Below, one piece after another: positions 24,042 to 29,638 of a DNA stretch of 29,638 nt. Origin of the DNA: JBFEUI01 sp041547565 (lineage in GTDB: Bacteria; Pseudomonadota; Gammaproteobacteria; Thiohalomonadales; Thiohalomonadaceae). The DNA lies in NCBI GenBank assembly GCA_041547565.1, contig JBFEUI010000028.1, forward strand, positions 1 to 29,638, given 5' to 3'. A program made the position numbers and the translations under genes. How positions within the stretch are numbered: the stretch's first letter is position 1; each line of letters begins with the position of its first letter. The notes under the pieces were generated by a model. That model was not told the origin of the DNA. It was given only the letters and a program-made list of their open reading frames with translations, and did no database searches.

Positions 24042-25952
24042 ATGGAAGAAATACTAGAAATCCGTGACGGTTGCAGTACCCCGGACCAACTACTGAAAAG
24101 CCTGGCCTTTTCCCGTTATCTGGCAATCTACAAAAGTGAATTCATACAGGATCTGCTGACCCGACCGGACAAGCAGCAGCGGGAGGCGGCACAGAAGATC
24201 GCGTTTATCGAGAGTATCGGGGCGCGAGAGATAGTTGCGTTGCACGAAATGGATGTGCCGGCGGACATGGAGCGAGCGCGCTCGGTGGTGCGTTTTCTGG
24301 ACGGCGCCTTCCACCACTTTCGCGGTGGTAACGGCTATTCGCGCTTGGTGCGCCTGCAGAATGACGTGGTCTCCACTGGCGAAGAGACCCCCGAGACCGT
24401 CAAAGACAAGGTGACACAGAAGGCGATGTTGCTGTCAGACCTGATACTGGAGACACGGCGGCAACTCCTTAAAAAGGTGGGACTGGAGACAGGGGTACGG
24501 CGCTCACGCGGCATGACCGCATCGCCCAATGTCACTGCGGGTGAGATATCCGGACACTACTTTAACCTTTCCGCCGACTATGTCGACCTGGCCCATGTGC
24601 CGCTGACCATTGCGGCGGATATCCAGACGGGGGTGGATTACTCCACACCGTCCAACAAGCGGGCGCTGCCCTTCTATGAATTGCCGCATAACCCCTTCAA
24701 TCCGGACAGCTTCACCCCCGATGACTGGGTGTCGGTGCCGCTTCAGGTCGGGGCCTGGCTGATCGTGGCCTACATCCACAAGTCCCGCGGTTGTGTCGAA
24801 ATGGAGCCGGGCCTGCTCAATCTGTTTCCCTTTGCCAGCATCAGCGACATTACCAATGCCCGTCAGCCGGACGGTATCTTCTTCTTTGGTGATCCCAATG
24901 CCAGCGATGATGATCTGGGTTATTTCTGGGACAAGAAAAACAAGGTACTGGTGGGTATGGTGCCCAACCGTGATGAGTTGAAATACTTCGGCTATTGCAA
25001 AAAGCCGATTCTGACACTGCACAATGTCCTGGCGATACGCAACGGCGAGATTCCACTGCACTGCGGTGCCACACGCTACATCATGCGTTTTGATACCGAA
25101 AATGGCGAGCCCTATATCGCGGACATGCGCATCAAGGCCGACGATATGGGACGCGTAGCGCTTGAGAAAGGGGAAGATAACCTGGTACGGCCTATCTTCT
25201 ATGGTACCGAGACCGGCGCCTTTGCCTGCCTCGATGGCTTCAGTGAGCACGCCAAGTTGCAGATGCTCGGCCGTGAGGTCGGTTACAACAAGGAAACCGG
25301 TTCCAATGCCCGGCAGATTGTGCCCGTGACCGAGGAGGATGAGGTCATGCACGGTGATGTGCTGGATGTCATGCTCTACATGAATAACTTCACCCTTATT
25401 GATGAGGGGATGAGCACCATTGAAACGGACATGAGCGTGGATGAGGCCATGGAGCATTTCCGCAAGGGTGAGCGTGTGGCCGCGGGCAGCACCCATACCC
25501 ACCGCGGTACCAAGGAAAGCAGCTACTGGGCCAATCCTTTCCCGGCGCTGCGCGAGGTCGATGGCGAGATCCTGCATCCTGATCTCTATGAAAAATTCCT
25601 GGAAAACGAAGAGCAGTTCATCGGTGAGATCAAGGCCCTGGTCGGACGCGGTGAAATGAGGGTCGGTGTGGCCCACAGCCAGCTTATGGCCGGTGTCTAC
25701 AAGGACAACAGCGACGAGGATTTGGCCCGTTGCGGTTACCACGAGCGCGATGAGGTCGAACAACTGGCTCCGGTCCGGCTGGCCGAAGACCTGATCGACC
25801 TGATCAAGGAACAGGCGGCGGCCAAGCGTGCGCGTCTGGGCGGTGATGTGAAGGATGTGAGTATTACCGTGGCCCTGATTGGCGACAGCCGGACCGGCAA
25901 GTCAGAAACCGCCGAGAAGATGGAAGGCGTGCTGAGCCTGCAACTGGTGTAA
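24042..25952 (+). CDS. Unrecognised 636-residue protein with a C-terminal HprK/PEPCK-like P-loop
   Basis: I do not recognise this family with confidence. The protein is soluble-looking, with no signal peptide or membrane segment. An N-terminal helical region (about 1-150) precedes a beta-rich middle with conserved-looking patches: LHNVLAIRNGEIPLHCG (from His327) and STHTHRGTKESSYWANPFP. At the very end lies a P-loop, GDSRTGKSE (614-622), followed by TAEKMEG and only about ten more residues. The GDSxxGKSE form resembles HPr kinase (GxSGxGKSE) and the PEPCK superfamily, but in those a Walker B and further motifs follow, which are absent here. So either the gene is truncated at its 3' end or this is a different architecture. 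The ATG at 24042 is chosen, with AGG 9 bp upstream; a TTG at 24033 and an upstream in-frame start near 23928 are possible. It interrupts the flagellar cluster between flgN and flgB. Confidence 0.85.
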   Translation: MEEILEIRDGCSTPDQLLKSLAFSRYLAIYKSEFIQDLLTRPDKQQREAAQKIAFIESIGAREIVALHEMDVPADMERARSVVRFLDGAFHHFRGGNGYSRLVRLQNDVVSTGEETPETVKDKVTQKAMLLSDLILETRRQLLKKVGLETGVRRSRGMTASPNVTAGEISGHYFNLSADYVDLAHVPLTIAADIQTGVDYSTPSNKRALPFYELPHNPFNPDSFTPDDWVSVPLQVGAWLIVAYIHKSRGCVEMEPGLLNLFPFASISDITNARQPDGIFFFGDPNASDDDLGYFWDKKNKVLVGMVPNRDELKYFGYCKKPILTLHNVLAIRNGEIPLHCGATRYIMRFDTENGEPYIADMRIKADDMGRVALEKGEDNLVRPIFYGTETGAFACLDGFSEHAKLQMLGREVGYNKETGSNARQIVPVTEEDEVMHGDVLDVMLYMNNFTLIDEGMSTIETDMSVDEAMEHFRKGERVAAGSTHTHRGTKESSYWANPFPALREVDGEILHPDLYEKFLENEEQFIGEIKALVGRGEMRVGVAHSQLMAGVYKDNSDEDLARCGYHERDEVEQLAPVRLAEDLIDLIKEQAAAKRARLGGDVKDVSITVALIGDSRTGKSETAEKMEGVLSLQLV

Positions 25953-25992
25953 TGAGTATTTCGTGAAACGCGAAAAGTTGAAACGAATATAG

Positions 25993-26009
25993 GGCGCCCC
26001 ATGGGCGCC
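25993..26009. repeat. Perfect hairpin after the P-loop gene
   Basis: GGCGCCC (25993-25999) pairs with GGGCGCC (26003-26009) around a 3-nt loop, 40 bp after the stop. There is no T-run. A second hairpin, CGGGC-ACG-GCCCG, follows near 26029-26041. Confidence 0.5.
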
Positions 26010-26066
26010 GAACTGACATCTGAATGGCGGGCACGGCCCGTCCCTGTGGCCATGTTATTCGTAAAA

Positions 26067-26125
26067 GGTGAATCGTTAACAGTGAAACGAGGGATTAACG
26101 GGCTCCTCGTCTCTGGTGATTCACC
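26067..26125. repeat. Nested inverted repeat upstream of tRNA-Arg(CCU)
   Basis: GGTGAATC (26067-26074) is complementary to GATTCACC (26118-26125), and inside it ACGAGG (26087-26092) is complementary to CCTCGT (26105-26110). This would fold into a two-part stem-loop of 59 nt ending 32 bp before the tRNA. No function can be assigned. Confidence 0.5.
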
Positions 26126-26157
26126 GTTGGCCAATGCTAGAATCACCCCTCATTCAC

Positions 26158-26234
26158 GCCCCCGTAGCTCAGCTGGATAGAGCGTCCCCCTCCTAAGGGG
26201 AAGGTCACACGTTCGAATCGTGTCGGGGGCGCCA
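26158..26234 (+). tRNA. tRNA-Arg (anticodon CCU)
   Basis: A 77-nt tRNA with acceptor GCCCCCG/CGGGGGC, discriminator G and encoded CCA. The anticodon stem TCCCC/GGGGA encloses CTCCTAA with anticodon CCT, decoding AGG. T-arm CACAC-GTTCGAAT-CGTGT. A GGCTCG/CGAGCC hairpin at 26275-26300 may terminate it weakly. The remaining 170 bp to the flgB promoter show no gene. Confidence 0.97.
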
Positions 26235-26475
26235 TCTAACACCCATCGATACCGAGTCTTTAATGCCGGACATTGGCTCGTGCCGCCTGTAGCGCGAGCC
26301 CTTGTTCGCGTCCACTGTTGCCCCGTCACTTTATTGACGCATCAAGCTGCCAATCTTTTTAAAAGACCTCCCATTGCCGCTGCGCTTGCCGTTTGCAAGG
26401 CAAATTCTTGCCGCCTCTCTCTCATAGCACTATTGCACACTTTGTAAGTTGTTGAAATTTATGTGTAAATAAATG

Positions 26476-26491
26476 TGGCACGGGTTTTGTA
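26476..26491 (+). promoter_or_regulatory. Sigma-54 (RpoN)-type promoter of the flgB operon
   Basis: TGGCACG, 4 bp, then TTGTA matches the sigma-54 consensus TGGCACG-N4-TTGCA except for a T in place of the C in the -12 box. It lies 37 bp before flgB. Sigma-54 control of flgB is usual in Pseudomonas and Vibrio, through FleQ/FlrC-type activators. Confidence 0.65.
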
Positions 26492-26528
26492 TGTTGTGAG
26501 GCAAGAGAAACCGTTTGGAGTGATCGTA

Positions 26529-26927
26529 ATGCCAGGTCTCAATGACTCGCTTGGGATACATGAATATGCGCTGAACCTGCGTGCACGGCGTGCTGAATTG
26601 CTGGCGTCGAATCTCGCCAATGCCGATACGCCCAATTACAAGGCAAAGGATATCGATTTCAAATCGATGCTGCAGCAGTACCAGGCAGGGCAGAAGAGTG
26701 CCACGGCAATGAATGCCACACACGCACGTCATATCACACCAGGTGGGCAGGGTGTCGGTGGGGATGCGATGTTCCGGCAGCCGCTGCAGGACTCGATTGA
26801 CGGCAATACCGTCAATACCCAGGTGGAGAAGGCCGAGTACATGCAGAATGCGTTGAGCTACCAGGCCACGCTGACCTTTATCAACGGCAAGATAAACACC
26901 CTGCGCAAGGCGATCCGAGGAGACTGA
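26529..26927 (+). CDS. flgB: Flagellar basal body rod protein FlgB
   Basis: A proximal rod subunit of the flagellar basal body, exported by the flagellar type III system. The 132 residues include the N-terminal rod signature LGIHEYALNLRARRAELLAS, running into NLANADTPNYKAKDIDF, and the C-terminal helix NALSYQATLTFINGKINTL. The ATG at 26529 is chosen because GGAG lies 9 bp upstream and the protein then begins at the usual place before the LGIH segment. It is the first gene of the flgBCDEF operon. It ends 2 bp before flgC. Confidence 0.97.
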   Translation: MPGLNDSLGIHEYALNLRARRAELLASNLANADTPNYKAKDIDFKSMLQQYQAGQKSATAMNATHARHITPGGQGVGGDAMFRQPLQDSIDGNTVNTQVEKAEYMQNALSYQATLTFINGKINTLRKAIRGD

Positions 26928-26929
26928 TT

Positions 26930-27349
26930 ATGAGTATGTTCAAGGTTTTTGATATTGCCGGCTCGGCGCTCAATGCCCAGTCCGTGCGTTTGAACACCAC
27001 CGCCAGCAACCTGGCCAATGCCGACAGTGTCAGCAGCAGCATCGATCAGACCTATCGCGCGCGCCAGCCGGTGTTTGCGGCCATGCTCAACGAGGCGAGC
27101 GGCATGGAGCAGCAGGCAGGGGCCGGCGTCAATGTGAAAGCCATTGTCGAGAGTCAGGCGCCGTTGCGCCAGACCTACGAGCCGGACCATCCCATGGCCA
27201 ACGAACAGGGTTACGTCTTCCGCCCCAACGTCAATGTGGTGGAGGAGATGGCCAACATGATTTCAGCTTCGCGTTCTTACCAGAGCAATGTCGAGGTAAT
27301 CAATACCGCGAAGCAACTTATGATGAAAACGCTCTCACTGGGCCAATAG
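26930..27349 (+). CDS. flgC: Flagellar basal body rod protein FlgC
   Basis: The second proximal rod protein, 139 residues, the family's usual length. N-terminal motif FDIAGSALNAQSVRLNTTAS followed by NLANADS; C-terminal VNVVEEMANMISASRSYQSN and VEVINTAKQLMMKTLSLGQ, the D0 helices shared by all axial proteins. The preceding stop (flgB) is 2 bp from the ATG, and GAGGAG at the end of flgB serves as the ribosome binding site, so the two are translated together. Confidence 0.97.
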   Translation: MSMFKVFDIAGSALNAQSVRLNTTASNLANADSVSSSIDQTYRARQPVFAAMLNEASGMEQQAGAGVNVKAIVESQAPLRQTYEPDHPMANEQGYVFRPNVNVVEEMANMISASRSYQSNVEVINTAKQLMMKTLSLGQ

Positions 27350-27360
27350 GGGAATAGCGT

Positions 27361-28035
27361 ATGTCAACCATTGATACATCCAGCGCTTTATACCAGAGCC
27401 TGGGCTTAACCGGCTCAAGCCAGTCGGTTAATGAAGAAACCGATACACAGGCGGACTTCATGGAGCTGCTTATTGCGCAGCTGGAAAATCAGGATCCGCT
27501 TGAGCCGATGGAAAACGGTGAGTTTCTCGCCCAGTTGGCACAGTTTGAGACCGCCTCGGGGATTGAACAGCTCAACACCACCGCCAGCAGCCTGATTTCC
27601 TCGATCACCTCAAATCAGGCGCTGCAGGCCTCACTGCTGGTGGGCCGGGATGTCCTGGTTGAAGGGAATACCGGCGGCCTTGGTGAGACCGGGGGTATGA
27701 GCGGGGCGGCAGACCTGAAAAGTAGCACCAGCAGCCTGCAGGTGAATATTTACGATACCGCCGGACAGGTTGTCCGGACCATCAACCTGGGGCAGCGTGC
27801 TGCGGGCCAGGTGGACTTTACCTGGGACGGGATCACCAACTCGGGCAACCGCGCGGCAGCGGGTAGTTATGTGATTTCCGCCGAGGCTGAAATCAACGAC
27901 GAAATGCAGTCGTTAAAGACGTACATTGCGGCACCCGTTGACAGTGTGACACTGGGGCAGGGTGGCGGTGAGGCAACATTAAGTGTTTCGGGTGTGGGCG
28001 AAGTGCCCATGAGCAAAATCAGACAAATCATGTAG
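27361..28035 (+). CDS. flgD: Flagellar hook assembly (capping) protein FlgD
   Basis: FlgD caps the growing hook and is discarded on completion. The 224 residues have the conserved N-terminal block ADFMELLIAQLENQDPLEPM and then NGEFLAQLAQFETASGIEQL. The C-terminal half carries the FLIG-like/Tudor and Fn3-like region (VNIYDTAGQVVRTINLG, FTWDGITNSGNRAAAGSYVI). Complete and typical in length. It lies 11 bp after flgC and 30 bp before flgE in the same operon. Confidence 0.97.
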   Translation: MSTIDTSSALYQSLGLTGSSQSVNEETDTQADFMELLIAQLENQDPLEPMENGEFLAQLAQFETASGIEQLNTTASSLISSITSNQALQASLLVGRDVLVEGNTGGLGETGGMSGAADLKSSTSSLQVNIYDTAGQVVRTINLGQRAAGQVDFTWDGITNSGNRAAAGSYVISAEAEINDEMQSLKTYIAAPVDSVTLGQGGGEATLSVSGVGEVPMSKIRQIM

Positions 28036-28065
28036 ATGCGCATCTAACCAAAGGGGAGTTCCAAC

Positions 28066-29370
28066 ATGGCATTCCAGACATCATTAAGTGGACTAGCGGC
28101 AGCACAGGGCAACCTGAGTGTGACCGGCAATAACATTGCCAATGCCAGCACAACCGGTTTCAAAAAATCCCGTGCTGAATTCGCAGACGTATATGCAGCC
28201 AGTATTTATGGCTCGTCGTCGACGGCCATCGGCGGCGGCGTCAGGATGGCCTCTGTCGCCCAGCAGTTCACCCAGGGCAATATCGAGTTTACCGACAATC
28301 CGCTGGATTTGGCCGTCAGTGGCGAGGGCTTTTTCCGTCTCGATGACAACGGCTCAATCGTGTTCAGCCGTGCCGGTATGTTCAAGGTTGATGCCAATGG
28401 CGAGCTTGTGAACAGCACCGGACAGTCACTGACCGGCTACCAGGCCGATGCAACCGGCACCATTACCGGTCAGCTGGGTATTCTGAGTATCGATACTTCG
28501 AATATTAATCCGCTGGCCACGGGTGGCTCTCAGTCACCAAGTGGCATCGAGGCGAACCTGAACCTCGACTCCAACTCTGCGGTGCCCGGCACGCCATTCA
28601 ATCCGGCGCGTACACCCGATATGTACAACTCGTCCACCTCGTTGACCACCTACGATTCACTGGGCAACCCCATCCTCACCACCATGTACTTCGTCAAGAC
28701 GGCAAACCCCGGTGAGTGGGGGGTTCACACCTGGATGGACTACACCGACAACGCCGGCGTGACCACATCGGCAGAGCTGATCCCGCAGGGTGGGGTGGCT
28801 GGTACCCCGGCGCTGATCACCTTTGATACCACCGGTGCGGTCAGCTCGGTCTCACCCCAGTTCGGTGCGACCACCTTTGTCGACTACGAGCCGAATACCG
28901 TGATCACGACTGTGACCAATGCCGATCCGCTGGAATTCGAGATCGACTTCGGTGATTCTACCCAGTTCGGCAGTCCATTTGCGGTCAACGCATTGACCCA
29001 GGACGGCTATTCAACCGGCCAGATCTCCGGTGTTGATATCGATGAGAGCGGCGTGGTCTTTGCCCGCTACACCAACGGCCAGTCCCGTTCCCTGGGCCAG
29101 GTCGCGCTGGCCAATTTCGCCAACTCGCAGGGCCTTGCTCCGCAGGGCGATACCCTGTGGGCCGAGACCTTTGACTCAGGACAACCGCTGGTCGGTCAGC
29201 CCGGCACCTCCAGCCTGGGCCTTATTCAGTCCGGTGCGCTGGAGGCCTCTAACGTCGATATCTCCAAGCAGCTGGTCAACATGATCGTGGCGCAACGGGA
29301 CTTCCAGGCCAACGCCAAGATGATCACCACCGAAGACCAGATCATGCAGAGCATTATCAATATTCGCTAA
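28066..29370 (+). CDS. flgE: Flagellar hook protein FlgE
   Basis: The hook subunit, the universal joint of the flagellum. 434 residues, medium length for the family. The N-terminus has FQTSLSGLAAAQGNLSVTGN then NIANASTTGFKKSRAEF, and the C-terminus GALEASNVDISKQLVNMIVA then QRDFQANAKMITTEDQIMQ, forming the coiled D0/D1 domain. The middle (about 150-360) is the variable outer D2 region, rich in Thr, Ser, Asn and Gly with few lysines. AAGGGGAG gives a good ribosome binding site. Confidence 0.98.
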   Translation: MAFQTSLSGLAAAQGNLSVTGNNIANASTTGFKKSRAEFADVYAASIYGSSSTAIGGGVRMASVAQQFTQGNIEFTDNPLDLAVSGEGFFRLDDNGSIVFSRAGMFKVDANGELVNSTGQSLTGYQADATGTITGQLGILSIDTSNINPLATGGSQSPSGIEANLNLDSNSAVPGTPFNPARTPDMYNSSTSLTTYDSLGNPILTTMYFVKTANPGEWGVHTWMDYTDNAGVTTSAELIPQGGVAGTPALITFDTTGAVSSVSPQFGATTFVDYEPNTVITTVTNADPLEFEIDFGDSTQFGSPFAVNALTQDGYSTGQISGVDIDESGVVFARYTNGQSRSLGQVALANFANSQGLAPQGDTLWAETFDSGQPLVGQPGTSSLGLIQSGALEASNVDISKQLVNMIVAQRDFQANAKMITTEDQIMQSIINIR

Positions 29371-29381
29371 CTGACTTGACG

Positions 29382-29405
29382 GGACGGGCTGTCAATAGCC
29401 CGTCC
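29382..29405 (+). promoter_or_regulatory. Intercistronic hairpin between flgE and flgF
   Basis: GGACGGGCT (29382-29390) pairs perfectly with AGCCCGTCC (29397-29405) around a 6-nt loop, 11 bp after the flgE stop. There is no T-run, so it is more likely an mRNA-stabilising or attenuating element that raises flgE over flgF than a full terminator. Confidence 0.6.
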
Positions 29406-29428
29406 TGGCAAGACCGAGGAGAACACAC

Positions 29429-29638
29429 ATGGATCGCATGCTCTACATTGGGATGAACGGCGCCAAGCAGATCATGCAGGCGCAGGCGGTCAACACCAAT
29501 AATCTTGCCAATGCATCGACCACCGGTTTCAAGGCGGATCTGCAGCAGTTTCGCAGTATGCCCGTGTTCGGTCCCGGCATGCCGTCACGCGCCTATGCGA
29601 TGACGGAGCGTCCTGCCAGCGACCTCTCCTCGGGCACA
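29429..29638 (+). CDS. flgF: Flagellar basal body rod protein FlgF (5' part only)
   Basis: The first 70 codons of a proximal rod protein; the gene continues past the right edge. MDRMLYIGMNGAKQIMQAQ, then AVNTNNLANASTTGFKADLQQFRSMPVFG, is the typical FlgF N-terminal D0 segment. GAGGAG lies 8 bp before the ATG. It follows flgE after a 58-bp gap containing a stable hairpin. FlgG and the ring genes are expected next but are outside the window. Confidence 0.95.
   Translation, partial: MDRMLYIGMNGAKQIMQAQAVNTNNLANASTTGFKADLQQFRSMPVFGPGMPSRAYAMTERPASDLSSGT

Overview
The window is a chromosomal segment of a flagellated gammaproteobacterium. The evidence is the gene order recA-recX-alaS-lysC-csrA-tRNA-Ser-tRNA-Arg (the Pseudomonas-like version of the E. 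coli recA-recX-alaS-csrA-serV-argV order), mutS and pncC just before recA, and a flagellar block flgA-flgM-flgN / flgBCDEF with a divergent cheV-MCP-cheR set. Base composition looks even and moderately GC-rich. No phage, insertion sequence or CRISPR array is visible. The species cannot be named from this sequence alone.

Left part (1-7460): a minus-strand pair, mutS followed 9 bp later by a large AddB-like PD-(D/E)XK nuclease gene. The nuclease gene stays open for 956 codons and runs off the left edge of the window. Then come a small PilZ-domain gene and a converging hypothetical gene, followed by pncC and thpR, which overlap.

Centre (7480-15350): a WYL-domain regulator is transcribed away from recA, and the two share a 150-180 bp intergenic region. 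recA, recX, alaS, lysC and csrA follow. After csrA come tRNA-Ser(GCU) and tRNA-Arg(ACG). Each tRNA is accompanied by a partial second copy of itself, tied to short GC-rich hairpin arrays. This is the most unusual non-coding part of the window.

Right part (15350-29638): on the minus strand lie an orphan GspE/PilB/MshE-type ATPase with an N-terminal c-di-GMP-type domain, a KamA-family radical SAM enzyme, and a cheV-MCP-cheR chemotaxis set. On the plus strand lie flgA, flgM (behind a near-perfect sigma-28 promoter) and flgN. Next is a 636-residue protein I do not recognise, which ends just after a HprK/PEPCK-like P-loop, then tRNA-Arg(CCU). A sigma-54-type promoter then leads into flgB-flgC-flgD-flgE and the first 70 codons of flgF.

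Most genes are ordinary housekeeping and motility genes. The best candidates for something new are the unrecognised P-loop protein, the tRNA-linked hairpin arrays with partial tRNA duplications, the solitary WYL regulator facing recA, and a tandem palindromic operator-like site between cheV and flgA.
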